Of a stretch of DNA of 64,000 nucleotides, positions 17,812 to 26,376 are shown in pieces. This DNA comes from AP-15 sp963733945 (GTDB lineage: Bacteria; Pseudomonadota; Alphaproteobacteria; ATCC43930; CGMCC-115725). The notes beneath the pieces are model-generated. The model saw nothing but the letters and a program-made list of their open reading frames with translations, made no database searches and had not been told where the DNA came from. A program made the translations under genes and the position numbers. The DNA lies in the NCBI GenBank assembly GCA_963733945.1, contig CAVTFD010000022.1, positions 1 through 64,000 of the forward strand, read 5' to 3'. The first letter of the stretch is position 1. Each line of letters begins with the position of its first letter.

Positions 17812-18152
17812 TCATCAATTACGGCAGGATGGGCGGGAAGTTTGACGTTCTCGCAGGCAATCTTATCTCAGATAATCGTGAAGTTGCCGCCGCCTAATTT
17901 CACAAGGGCGGCCGTCAGGCTCGACGCTGAGCCCGATTATTAGCCGAGCGATATCTTCCCAAGTCCCAATGCCGGCGGCGTTCGCCAGCCGCACGAGTTC
18001 GTCGCGCGCGGCTCGAGCAGCCGAAGGCATTCATGACCGACGAAGCCTCTGCCTTCAACCAACATGTCTGCGAAATCGAGATCGCCGGCGCCCCGCTTCA
18101 GATGGTCCTCGTGGTGGCGGGGGCACTCATGGGGTGGTTTGAGAAGAGCCGG
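17812..18152. other. Gene-poor stretch with one possible 55-codon gene
   Basis: About 340 bases between the broken lysozyme-like gene and the convergent hydroxyacid oxidase. On the minus strand an ATG at 18030 opens a 55-codon frame to a TAA at 17863 with a protein-like composition (ELVRLANAAGIGTWEDIARL, then RPCEIRRRQLHDYLR). Its ribosome site is weak and I recognise no family; it may be a gene remnant. Nothing else stands out. Confidence 0.35.
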
Positions 18153-19247
18153 CTAATACGTCTCGCGCGGCAGGTTGAGGTGGGGGAAGGCGCTGTGGAC
18201 GTGCGGCGGCACCACTTGGCGGGCGGGGCGGATATAGGATTTGTCGAGCTCGTGGTAGCCGGTGACGCCCAATAGCGACAGGCAGATGCTGATCTCGTCT
18301 TCGAGGATCTCGAAGAGGCGCACCACGCCCTCGGCGCCGGCGGCGGCGAGCCCATAGACATAGAGCCGGCCGCAGGCGACCGCGTCGGCGCCGAGGATCA
18401 ATGCCTTGACCACGTCGGCGCCGCGGCTGATGCCGCCATCGACGATGATGCGGGCGCGCCCGCCGACCGCCTCGACGACTTCCGGCAACACATCGATCGA
18501 GCCGACGCCCTGATCGAGCTGGCGCCCGCCATGGTTCGACACGTAGACGCAATCGACACCGTGCTCGAGCGCGATCTTGGCGTCCTCGGCGGTGGCGATG
18601 CCCTTGAGGATCAGCGGGATGTCGAAGCTCTTCTTGATCCGCTCGATATCGCGCCAGTTGAACTGCGCCTGATAGATGCGGGCGTCGTCGACGCGGACGC
18701 GCCCGCGTTGGTGGCGTTTGGCGATGTCGCGCTCGCGCCGGCTGTAGCTGTCGGTGTCGACGGTCAGGCAAAAGGCGTCGTAGCCCTTGTCGATAGTGCG
18801 GCGGACATGATCGTCGACCCAGGCGGCGTCGCCGCGCACATAGAGCTGGAAGATCTTGAAGCCGTCGCCCGAAGCTTCGGCGGTCTTCTCGAGCCCCGGC
18901 TCCGAGACCGAAGAGAGGATCATGCCGTTGCCGAATTCGCGGGTCGCCGCCGCCACCGCGCCGCCACCGGCCGGGTCGAACACCTGCAGCGATCCGACCG
19001 GCGCGCACAGCACCGGGATGCGCAGCTTTTTGCCGAACAAGGTGCCGCTGCAATCGATCGTCGACACATCGCGCAAGACCCGCGGCCGGAAGCCGATGGC
19101 ATCGAGCGCCAGCCGGTTGCGCGCCAAAGTGGTTTCGGTCTCCGAGCCGCCGATCAGGTAGTCCCAATTGTTGCGGTTGAGATTGGTGCGCGCCTGGGTG
19201 ACGAACTCGTGCAGGTTCTGGAAGCGGTTCTCGAGCGACTTGGGCAT
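18153..19247 (-). CDS. FMN-dependent alpha-hydroxyacid oxidase/dehydrogenase
   Basis: A 364-residue member of the lactate oxidase/glycolate oxidase TIM-barrel family that oxidises L-2-hydroxyacids with FMN. Seen are NWDYLIGGSETETTLARNR at the N-terminus, PVLCAPVGSLQVFDPAGG, FQLYVRGD, CLTVDTDSYSRRERD, the lysine of PLILKGI, the catalytic histidine in VSNHGGRQLD, and the FMN phosphate loop VDGGISRGADVVKALILGADAVACGR. The length is normal. It is divergent from a broken D-2-hydroxyacid dehydrogenase gene with a 249-base spacer, so the two may once have served the same substrate pair. It is the one intact gene inside a stretch of decayed genes. Confidence 0.92.
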   Translation of the reverse strand: MPKSLENRFQNLHEFVTQARTNLNRNNWDYLIGGSETETTLARNRLALDAIGFRPRVLRDVSTIDCSGTLFGKKLRIPVLCAPVGSLQVFDPAGGGAVAAATREFGNGMILSSVSEPGLEKTAEASGDGFKIFQLYVRGDAAWVDDHVRRTIDKGYDAFCLTVDTDSYSRRERDIAKRHQRGRVRVDDARIYQAQFNWRDIERIKKSFDIPLILKGIATAEDAKIALEHGVDCVYVSNHGGRQLDQGVGSIDVLPEVVEAVGGRARIIVDGGISRGADVVKALILGADAVACGRLYVYGLAAAGAEGVVRLFEILEDEISICLSLLGVTGYHELDKSYIRPARQVVPPHVHSAFPHLNLPRETY

Positions 19248-19496
19248 GCTTGTTTTCTCTCGCTGGTTGGTCTTGTGTGGTGTTCGACTTGTGGCTGAGG
19301 TTTTGGCGTCGGACGGCGCAGAATCTCAGCCTATGCCGAGCCGCCCTGTTTCGGCAATCGGTTAGGGCTCCGGTTTTTGCGCTTGGGTGTCATCGTCTGC
19401 TGTCGCTACGATGGCCCTTCCTCGCTGCCGACGGCCGATCACCGCCGGCGGCGTTTCGCCAACTACACGCGACAATCCCGCAAGAGGAGACGCTGC

Positions 19497-20469
19497 ATGC
19501 CCCGCATCCTGACCCCCTCCACCCACAATGAGGAAACCCTGAAGATCGCCTATGACCTGCTGTCGCCGGGCTGGGAGCTGGCATGGCCCCGCATGGCCGG
19601 CCGGAGTTCTTCGATCTGTTGAAGGACACCGAATACTACATCGGCGGCGGGCAATTCCCGCACGGCCCCGAATTTCTACCAGCGCGCGCCAAAACTGCGC
19701 ATCGTCCAGACCCTGAGCGCCGGCTACAACACCTATGACCTGGACGCGGCGCGGGCGGCGGGCGTGCCGATCTGCAACAATGGCGGGGCCAACTCGACCG
19801 CGGTCGCCGAGCACGCAATGATGCTGATGCTGGCGGTCAGCCGCAAATTGATCTGGCAGCACGAAGGCGTCGTCTTCCGGACGCTGGCGCGGCAACGATT
19901 TCAACGCGACCAAGCTCTATGAGCTCGAAGACAAGACTCTGGGCATCATCGGCCTCGGCAATATCGGCAAAAAGGTCGCGCGCCGCGCCAAGGCCTTCGA
20001 CATGCACATCAAGTATTACGACATCAACCGGCTGACCACCGATCAGGAAGACGCGCTCGGCGTGCGGTTCGCGCTGTTCACCGAGCTGCTGAAGACCTCG
20101 GATATCGTGACCTTGCACGTGCCGCTCGACCTGTCGACGCACAATCTGATCGGCGAGCGCGAATTGGCGATGATGAAACCCACGGCGATCCTGATCAACA
20201 CCTGCCGCGGCCCGGTCGTCGACGAAAAGGCGCTGTACAACGCGCTGCGCGACGAAAAGATCCTGGGCGCCGGGCTCGACGTGATGGTCGAGGAGCCGCC
20301 CAAGCCCGACCACGAGCTGTTCACGTTGAAGAACATCACCTTCAGCCCGCACGGCGCCGGCCCGACCTGGGACAATCATTGGAAGCGCTGGCGCAACGCC
20401 TTCGACAATTTCGAGCGCGTCGCCCGCGGCCAGAAGCCGTTCTGGATCGTCCCCGAACTGCGCGAGTAG
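19497..20469 (+). pseudogene. D-2-hydroxyacid dehydrogenase, multiple frameshifts
   Basis: From ATG 19497 (AGAGGAG site) the protein reads MPRILTPSTHNEETLKIAY and then needs three frame corrections: near 19585, near 19673 (an extra T in GAATTTCTACC) and near 19880 (an extra C before GGACGCTGG). With these it would be a normal enzyme of about 320 residues: LRIVQTLSAGYNTYDLDAARA, ANSTAVAEHAMMLMLAVSR, the NAD-binding LGIIGLGNIGKKVARRAKAF, catalytic arginine in INTCRGPVVDE, glutamate in VMVEEPPKPD and histidine in FSPHGAGP. The 3' half from 19900 on is clean. Three separate indels make a true pseudogene more likely than an error, though raw reads would decide. Confidence 0.8.
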
Positions 20470-20542
20470 CGCGCGACCCGCCGAGGGCGCAAAAGGCCGT
20501 GAAAGGGTGTGGCCGGTGCGTACTTAGCGTGATGGGGTTGAC

Positions 20543-21603
20543 ATGAGTCCAAGCGCCCAGCCCCAAGCCGCCGCGGCTGGTCGCGCGCCGGCTCGCGGAC
20601 CGACGCGGCGCGCGATCCTGGCGCTCGCCGCGCTCGGCGCTGCCGCCGGGTTGCCCGATCGGATCGGCGGCGGCGGGCTCCTCCGGCGCAGAAGACAGCC
20701 TCGACCCGGCGCCGCGCCGCATCGATGTGCACCACCATTTCTTTCCGCCGGCCTGGCTCGATGTCATGCGGCAGAGCGGTGCGGCGCCATCGCCGGCGCA
20801 GCGCGACTGGTCGGTCGCGCAGGTGCTCGACCATATGGACAAGTGCGGCGTCGCTACGGCGATCGCGTCGTTGTCACCGTGGGGCGTCGCCTTCGCCGAT
20901 GTTGCGCAAATGCGCCAGACCGCGCGCGCCTGCAATGACTTCGCAGCAGAGATGAGCCGCGACCATCCCGGGCGCTTCGGCCTGTTTGCGGCGATGCCGT
21001 TGCCCGATGTCGATGCGACCCTGAAGGAAATCGCCTATGCGCTCGATACCTTAAAGGCGTACGGTATCGGGTTGATGACCAGTTACGGCGGCAAATGGCC
21101 GGGCGATCCCGATTTCCGCCCGGTTTTCGAGGAACTCGACCGGCGGAAGGCGATTGTCTATTTACATCCGGACAACGAAAAATGGCTGCGGGAATTTGTT
21201 GCCCGGGGTCTCTCCGGCGCAGATGGAGTGGCCGTTCGACACCACCCGGGCGGTGGCGAGTCTGCTATACAGTGGGAGGCTCGCTCGCTATTCGAATATC
21301 CGATTCATCTTTTCACATGCCGGCGGCGCCATTCCGGCTCTTGCCGGTCGCCTGGCGGCAATGCCGCGCGCCCGCAAGGACCTCGCGGCAATTGCGCCGC
21401 AGGGTATTGTTGCCGAGTTGGCGAAGCTGCACTACGACACCGCCAACGCCTATTTCGCGCCGACCATGGCCGCGCTGCTGAAGTTCGTGCCGGTGTCGCA
21501 GATCGTGTTTGGCACCGATAACCCCTATTTTTCGCTCGAAGACAATGTCGCCGGGATCGACGCGATCCCGCTGACGGCAACCGACCGGCAGGCCATCAAC
21601 TGA
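20543..21603 (+). pseudogene. Tat-exported ACMSD-like amidohydrolase, frameshifted
   Basis: Begins at ATG 20543 with a twin-arginine-like leader (PTRRAILALAALGAAAG). The frame then changes between about 20640 and 20690 to continue as GAEDSLDPAPRRIDVHHHFFPP, and again near 21190 to continue as LPGVSPAQMEWPFDTTRAVA up to the stop at 21603. The metal ligands of the amidohydrolase fold are retained: the HHH near the start, H in YLHPDN, H in FIFSHAGG, and the aspartate in VFGTDNPY. It belongs to the ACMSD-like (amidohydrolase 2) family of decarboxylases and hydratases. It lies directly behind the broken hydroxyacid dehydrogenase, and both are damaged. Confidence 0.78.
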
Positions 21604-21612
21604 GGCAATGCG

Positions 21613-21682
21613 GCCCGGTTAATGCCGGGCTACGCCAGCTGACGCGGCTTAGCCGATCTCACGGCACCGACCATGTCGGTGC
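21613..21682. terminator. Two stem-loops after the broken amidohydrolase
   Basis: GCCCGG-TTAATG-CCGGGC at 21613-21630 and GCACCGA-CCATG-TCGGTGC at 21664-21682 are perfect hairpins just behind the stop at 21603. No T-run follows, so they may be terminators of the weak GC-rich type or simply structured spacer. Confidence 0.4.
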
Positions 21683-21796
21683 AATGGCGTGTAGATTAGA
21701 GCGGTGGCGCGATCCTGCTTATTGTTCAGATATCTCAGATATTAAGTAAATTTCGCGTCAATCTTGATGTGATAATCAGCGCTATCCTTTGATCTG

Positions 21797-21822
21797 TGTG
21801 AAGTAGTTCACATGTGATCACA
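21797..21822. promoter_or_regulatory. CRP-type operator upstream of 21881 gene
   Basis: TGTGAAGTAGTTCACA at 21797-21812 is a perfect TGTGA-N6-TCACA palindrome, the consensus of CRP/FNR-family regulators. Directly after it TGTGATCACA (21813-21822) is a second palindrome of the same half-site without spacer. They end 58 bases before the ATG of the small gene at 21881. A matching site is found at 30217-30232. Confidence 0.6.
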
Positions 21823-21880
21823 GCGAATTCTGGGTATGACTGTGCCGCGGACAAGAAGCACCGCGTGATAGGAGGTTTGG

Positions 21881-22228
21881 ATGGCACTGTCTCTGATGCT
21901 GGAGCGTACGATTTTGAATAACGTCGATGATGTTGCCGGCCGGTGGCAATACGAAGGCGGCACTGTATTTGAGGAAAAACGGCAGGTCGGCTACTATGCG
22001 AGCACCAAGCGGGTGATCTTTGGTGCGACGGATGCACAAAACACGGCGATGCTGACGCTCGAAGTGTTCGCAACGCCGCAGATGCCGCCCCAGAACCTTG
22101 TGGTGCAGGGTTCCCACGACTTCAACTCGGGTGGGGAGATCGGCAGCGTCAGCGCGGCGTCGGGCGCCTTTGCCGCGCTTATCGGCAAAGAATTTCATCG
22201 CGTCGGCAATGTTCTAACAATCGCGTAA
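21881..22228 (+). CDS. Small protein, possibly allene-oxide-cyclase-barrel-like
   Basis: A 115-residue protein behind a strong TAGGAGG site. It contains RWQYEGGTVFEEKRQVGYYAS, then a strand-rich middle and the C-terminal pattern LVVQGSHDFNSGGEIGSVSAASGAFAAL, where a glycine-rich turn and an alternating beta pattern recall the dirigent/allene-oxide-cyclase barrel fold. This is a fold guess from pattern only; I do not recognise a named family. No signal peptide is evident. The upstream CRP-type operators suggest control by a CRP/FNR-type regulator. The downstream neighbour is convergent (nadK). Confidence 0.7.
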   Translation: MALSLMLERTILNNVDDVAGRWQYEGGTVFEEKRQVGYYASTKRVIFGATDAQNTAMLTLEVFATPQMPPQNLVVQGSHDFNSGGEIGSVSAASGAFAALIGKEFHRVGNVLTIA

Positions 22229-22270
22229 CAGATGGGAGCGGCGGGTCCCAGCCGGGGCCCGCCGGACGTC

Positions 22271-23059
22271 TCATGGCGCAAACTGCTCCTTAAAGACGCG
22301 CTCTTCGAGATTGGCCTCGTGGTCGAACAGCAGAGTCATCGCGATGTCGCGATTCTCGTGGATCTCGACGCTGGTCACATCGCGCGCCTCGGTGAAATCG
22401 GCGACGGCGCTGACCGGGCGCTTGTCACTTTCGAGCGCGTCGATCCTAACCTGAGCCTCGTGCCGCAGCAGAGCGCCGCGCCAGCGCCGGGGACGAAAGG
22501 CACTGATCGGGGTCAGCGCCAAAACACCGGCGCCGAGCGGAATGATGGGGCCGTGCGCCGATAGATTGTAGGCGGTGCTGCCGACCGGGGTGGCGACCAG
22601 AATGCCGTCGGCCATCAACTCGTCGAGCCGCACCACCCCGTCAACCGTGACCCGCAGCTTTGCCGCCTGACGGCTCTCGCGCAGCAGCGAGACCTCGTTG
22701 AAGGCGAGCGCGCGGTGGCGGGCGCCGCCATCGTCGCGGGCGATCATTTCGAGCGGGTGCAGGACAACCGGCTGTGCGTGGGCGAGCCGATCGAACAGTC
22801 CGTCGGGCCGATAAATGTTCATCAAAAAGCCGACGCTACCGCGATGCATGCCGAAGATCGGCACGCCTTGCGGCAGAAAGCGATGCAACGTCTCGAGCAA
22901 AAAGCCGTCGCCGCCTAGCGGAACGACAATATCGGCATGCTCGGGGGCGACGCAGGGATAGCGCCGGCTAAGCTCCGCCAGCGCCTGCTGAGCTGCTTCG
23001 GTCTCGGCGGCGACGACGGCGATCCGGGGAGCGGTCTGCTGTCGCGGCGCGGCACTCAC
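22271..23059 (-). CDS. nadK: NAD kinase
   Basis: A 262-residue NAD kinase that makes NADP from NAD and ATP. The GGDG nucleotide motif is in VVPLGGDGFLLETLH and the second substrate loop is DGILVATPVGSTAYNLSAHGPI. The compact length and the FGMHRGSVGFLMN motif are those of the alphaproteobacterial form. The start overlaps the stop of moaA by four bases (ATGA), implying translational coupling. Confidence 0.94.
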   Translation of the reverse strand: MSAAPRQQTAPRIAVVAAETEAAQQALAELSRRYPCVAPEHADIVVPLGGDGFLLETLHRFLPQGVPIFGMHRGSVGFLMNIYRPDGLFDRLAHAQPVVLHPLEMIARDDGGARHRALAFNEVSLLRESRQAAKLRVTVDGVVRLDELMADGILVATPVGSTAYNLSAHGPIIPLGAGVLALTPISAFRPRRWRGALLRHEAQVRIDALESDKRPVSAVADFTEARDVTSVEIHENRDIAMTLLFDHEANLEERVFKEQFAP

Positions 23060-24048
23060 CCGCCGGTGACACTCATATGGCGGGCGACGGCGGGCCGGTT
23101 ATGGCGGCGGTCGATGATAAAATCGTGGCCCTTTGGCTTGCGGTCGATCGCCTCGCGGATTGCTGCCACGAGCGCCTCGTCGCCTTCGGATTGGCGCAGC
23201 GGGGTTCGCAGATCGGCTGCATCCTCCTGGCCGAGGCACATATAGAGCGTCCCGGTGCAGGTCAGCCGCACGCGGTTGCAGCTCTCACAGAAATTGTGGG
23301 TCAACGGGGTGATAAAGCCGAGCCGCCGGCCGGTCTCGCGCACCGTGACGTAACGCGCCGGGCCGCCGGTGCGATAGTCGCTGTCGTCGAGCGTCCAACG
23401 CCTCTGCAGCCGGGCGCGCACCATCGACAGCGGCAGATACTGGTCAAGTCGGTTCTCGCCGCCGATATCGCCCATCGGCATGACCTCGATAAACACCAGG
23501 TCGAACCCCTGGTCGCCGCACCAGGCCACGAGATCGTCGAGTTCGTCCTCGTTGACGCCACGCAACGCCACGGCGTTGATCTTGACCGCGAGACCAGCAG
23601 CCCTGGCCGCGGCGAGGCCGTCGAGCACCACCTCGAGGTGTCCGCGGCGAGTTATCTCGGTGAATTTCGCCGGGTCGAGGGTGTCGAGCGAGACATTGAC
23701 CCGACGCACGCCGCAGTCGACAAGTTCGGAGGCGTAGCGGGCGAGCTGGCTGCCGTTGGTCGTCAGGGTCAGCTCGTCGAGGGCGCCGGCGCCGAGGTGC
23801 CGGCCGAGCGAGCGAAATAGGGTCATAATATTTCGGCGAACCAATGGCTCGCCGCCGGTCAGGCGCAGCTTTCTGACGCCGAGCCGAACAAAGGCGCTGC
23901 ACACCCGGTCGAGCTCTTCGAGGGTCAACAGCTCGGCCTTCGGCAGGAAACTCATCTCCTCCGCCATGCAATAGACGCAGCGGAAGTCGCACCGGTCGGT
24001 GACCGATACGCGCAGATAGGTGATGGTCCGTCCAAACGGGTCTATCAT
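23056..24048 (-). CDS. moaA: GTP 3',8-cyclase (molybdopterin biosynthesis)
   Basis: A 330-residue radical SAM enzyme that starts molybdopterin synthesis by rearranging GTP. The N-terminal cluster ligands are C20, C24 and C27 in TDRCDFRCVYCM. The C-terminal cluster ligands are in NFCESCNRVRLTCTGTLYMCLG. RLTGGEPLVR and the C-terminal pair of glycines (SVTGG), needed for activity in known MoaA, are present. It fits the nearby fdhD and mobA genes, which also serve molybdenum enzymes, although they lie on the other strand. Confidence 0.96.
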   Translation of the reverse strand: MIDPFGRTITYLRVSVTDRCDFRCVYCMAEEMSFLPKAELLTLEELDRVCSAFVRLGVRKLRLTGGEPLVRRNIMTLFRSLGRHLGAGALDELTLTTNGSQLARYASELVDCGVRRVNVSLDTLDPAKFTEITRRGHLEVVLDGLAAARAAGLAVKINAVALRGVNEDELDDLVAWCGDQGFDLVFIEVMPMGDIGGENRLDQYLPLSMVRARLQRRWTLDDSDYRTGGPARYVTVRETGRRLGFITPLTHNFCESCNRVRLTCTGTLYMCLGQEDAADLRTPLRQSEGDEALVAAIREAIDRKPKGHDFIIDRRHNRPAVARHMSVTGG

Positions 24049-24153
24049 GCTGTGCTCGCTCGCGGCGCCGCTCTCTTCTCTGTTGCGCGCTTTCGTAAAG
24101 ATAGGGGTGCGATCGTCAAATGTCGCCCCCGATCTCGGTATGGTGCGCCCGCG

Positions 24154-24636
24154 CTACCCCCGCGGCTCGTCGGGGAACCAGTCACCGAGTATCTGCTCCT
24201 CGGTGTAGGAGGTGGCGCGCAACCGCGCCGTCGTGGCGGGGTCGATTTCTTGCTGGCGCCCAAGGTCTCTCAGCGCGAGGCCGACACCCCGCCGAGTCTG
24301 CCTCTCAATATCGCGATCCAGCTCAGTTCTCAGGCTCGGACTCGCTTCAAGCAAATCCTCGATCTCGGCCCTCGCGTCCACTATTGATTCCTCCCAGCCG
24401 CGGCGCGGTTCTTTCGCTGGCGAGTCCTGAAGCTTAAGGAGATGGCGGACGATCCGCCGAATTTGGCTTTGCAGCTCCCGCCTCGCTGACTTGCCCAGAT
24501 CTCCGATCTCCTCCGCCAGGTTTTCCCAGTCTAGGCTTTGGTTCGAGCCGATGCGTGAAGCGGTGCGCAAGGCTTCAGCCTGCTGTTTCGACCAAGCGAC
24601 GAAGTCCTGATCGTATAAACTCCTCAACTCCGCCAT
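24154..24636 (-). CDS. DUF29-family protein
   Basis: A 160-residue DUF29 protein. The usual start is seen: LYDQDFVAWSKQQAEALR, followed by LDWENLAEEIGDLGKSARRELQSQIRRIVRHLLKLQ, a helical bundle, and the C-terminal ILGDWFPDEP. Such proteins are widespread in alphaproteobacteria and cyanobacteria, and their function is unknown. It is flanked by moaA on the same strand and by the divergent fdhD. Confidence 0.9.
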   Translation of the reverse strand: MAELRSLYDQDFVAWSKQQAEALRTASRIGSNQSLDWENLAEEIGDLGKSARRELQSQIRRIVRHLLKLQDSPAKEPRRGWEESIVDARAEIEDLLEASPSLRTELDRDIERQTRRGVGLALRDLGRQQEIDPATTARLRATSYTEEQILGDWFPDEPRG

Positions 24637-24762
24637 GGCGGCTCCCGACTAGGTCGTCCTTTATCGACATCGTACATATGATCTGAGCCCGCGGAAACCC
24701 ATTCGGACTGTGATCGCAGTTGCCTGCTTGCACCGGGAGGCGGGCAGACCCATCATCGATGT

Positions 24763-25644
24763 ATGAAGGAATTTACCGTCCGCCCGCAACCCGACGATCC
24801 GCGACTGACCCGGACCGTCGCCGGCATCGACCAGGAAGGCCGGGCAATCGAGACCGCCGTGGTCATGGAGCGACCCCTAACTCTGTTCCTGAACGGGCGC
24901 GAGATCGTCACGATGATGACGATCGGCGACCATCCGGATTATCTCGCGGTCGGCTATCTGTTGAATCAGAACATGTTGCGGGCCGACGACCGGATTACCG
25001 GTATCGATTACGACGAGGAACTCGAGACCGTCGTCGTCCGCACCGATCGCGAGACCGATTTCGAGGATAAACTGCGCAAGAAGACGCTGACCTCGGGCTG
25101 CGCTCAGGGCACCGTCTTCGGCGATCTGATGGAGAAGTTCGAGGAGATTCGGCTCGACCCCGACGCGGTGTTACGCACGTCGTGGCTCTATTCGCTCTCC
25201 CGCAAGATCAACACCGTGCCGAGCCTCTATCTCGCCGCTGGGGCGATCCATGGCTGCGTGTTGTGCGAGGCGGACCGGCCGCTACTCTATATGGAGGATG
25301 TCGGTCGACATAACGCGATCGACAAGATTGCCGGCTACATGCGCCTGCACGGCATCTCACCCTCGGGCAAGATCTTCTATACCACCGGGCGACTGACTTC
25401 GGAGATGGTGATCAAAACCGTGCAGATGGGCATCCCGATCCTGATCTCGCGTTCGGGATTTACCGCCTGGGGTGTCGATCTCGCCCGCCAGGCCGGCCTC
25501 ACCCTGATCGGCCGCGCCAAAGGCAAACGGTTCGTCGCACTGGCCGGCAGCGAGCGCATCATCTTCGACGGCGATGTCCGGGCTGTCGAGGACGAGCATC
25601 CGCGGCTCGCCCGCAAAGCGAGCTTGGCCGAGGATGCGGTGTGA
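24763..25644 (+). CDS. fdhD: Formate dehydrogenase accessory sulfurtransferase
   Basis: A 293-residue FdhD protein that passes sulfur to the molybdenum cofactor of formate dehydrogenase. The family core is clear: ERPLTLFLNGREIVTMMTIGDHPDYLAVGYLLNQ, then TSGCAQGTVFGD, and the cofactor-binding part GCVLCEADRPLLYMEDVGRHNAIDKIAGY with TGRLTSEMVIK. Only one cysteine is present in the mobile loop (SGC), where E. coli has a CxxC pair, as is the case in many homologues. It overlaps mobA by four bases. The formate dehydrogenase itself is not in this window. Confidence 0.95.
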   Translation: MKEFTVRPQPDDPRLTRTVAGIDQEGRAIETAVVMERPLTLFLNGREIVTMMTIGDHPDYLAVGYLLNQNMLRADDRITGIDYDEELETVVVRTDRETDFEDKLRKKTLTSGCAQGTVFGDLMEKFEEIRLDPDAVLRTSWLYSLSRKINTVPSLYLAAGAIHGCVLCEADRPLLYMEDVGRHNAIDKIAGYMRLHGISPSGKIFYTTGRLTSEMVIKTVQMGIPILISRSGFTAWGVDLARQAGLTLIGRAKGKRFVALAGSERIIFDGDVRAVEDEHPRLARKASLAEDAV

Positions 25645-26258
25645 AAATCGTCGGGCTGCTGCTCGCCGGCGGGCTCTCCCGGCGCATGGGCGGCGGCGAC
25701 AAGGCGTTGCGGCTGCTCGGCGGGGTCTCCTTGCTCGACCGGGTCATCGAACGAATCCGACCGCAGGTCGAGGCGCTCGTACTCAACGCCAATGGCGACC
25801 CGGCGCGTTTCGTCCGGTTCGGGCTGCCGGTAGCGCCGGACAGTGTTCCCGATTTCGCTGGGCCGCTGGCCGGCGTGCTGGCCGGCCTCGATTGGACGGC
25901 TGTTAACCGTCCGGATTGCCCGTTTGTGGTCAGCGTCGCGACCGACGCGCCGTTTTTGCCGAGGGATCTCGTGGCACGGTTCATCGCCGGGATCAAGGAA
26001 GCCCAGGCCGATCTTGCCTACGCCGCCTCGGGGGGGCAGGCGCATCCGGTGATCGGGCTGTGGTCGGTGCGGCTGCGCGAGGATCTGCGCCATGCGGTGG
26101 CCGAGGAGGGCATCCGCAAGGTCGATCACTGGACCGCCCGTCACCGCCTGGCGAGGGTGGCGTTCGCGAGCCAGCCGATCGACCCTTTCTTCAACGCCAA
26201 CCGGCCCGAGGATCTCGCCGCGGCTGCGGCATTGCTCGAGCTCAGTGAAACGCCTTGA
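25641..26258 (+). CDS. mobA: Molybdenum cofactor guanylyltransferase
   Basis: A 205-residue MobA that attaches GMP to molybdopterin to make the bis-MGD form used by formate dehydrogenases. The nucleotide-binding start is VGLLLAGGLSRRMGGGDKALRLLGG; the middle carries DFAGPLAGVLAGLDW, and SVATDAPFLPRDL holds the metal-binding aspartate. A GTGA overlap ties it to fdhD, and both suit bis-MGD enzymes. Its last 17 bases overlap the end of the convergent small-subunit gene at 26242. Confidence 0.94.
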   Translation: MKIVGLLLAGGLSRRMGGGDKALRLLGGVSLLDRVIERIRPQVEALVLNANGDPARFVRFGLPVAPDSVPDFAGPLAGVLAGLDWTAVNRPDCPFVVSVATDAPFLPRDLVARFIAGIKEAQADLAYAASGGQAHPVIGLWSVRLREDLRHAVAEEGIRKVDHWTARHRLARVAFASQPIDPFFNANRPEDLAAAAALLELSETP

Positions 26259-26376
26259 CCGCGTTGACCAGGGTCTGAACGACACCCCACACCAGCGGGA
26301 TCCCGACGAAGCCCCAGGCGAGGACAAGCTTGACGCCGTTGCCGGCACTGTCGCTTCGCCGAGTGCTGTCCATCAT
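26242..26376 (-). CDS. OFA-type MFS transporter small subunit
   Basis: A 44-residue protein whose ATG overlaps the TGA of the transporter gene (ATGA) and is preceded by GGGAGG. One membrane helix is seen in KLVLAWGFVGIPLVWGVVQTL, followed by VNAVKAFH. Very short genes of this pattern follow OFA-family transporters in many proteobacteria and are named MFS transporter small subunit. The role is probably to stabilise the transporter. The overlap with the 3' end of mobA is 17 bases. Confidence 0.85.
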   Translation of the reverse strand: MMDSTRRSDSAGNGVKLVLAWGFVGIPLVWGVVQTLVNAVKAFH

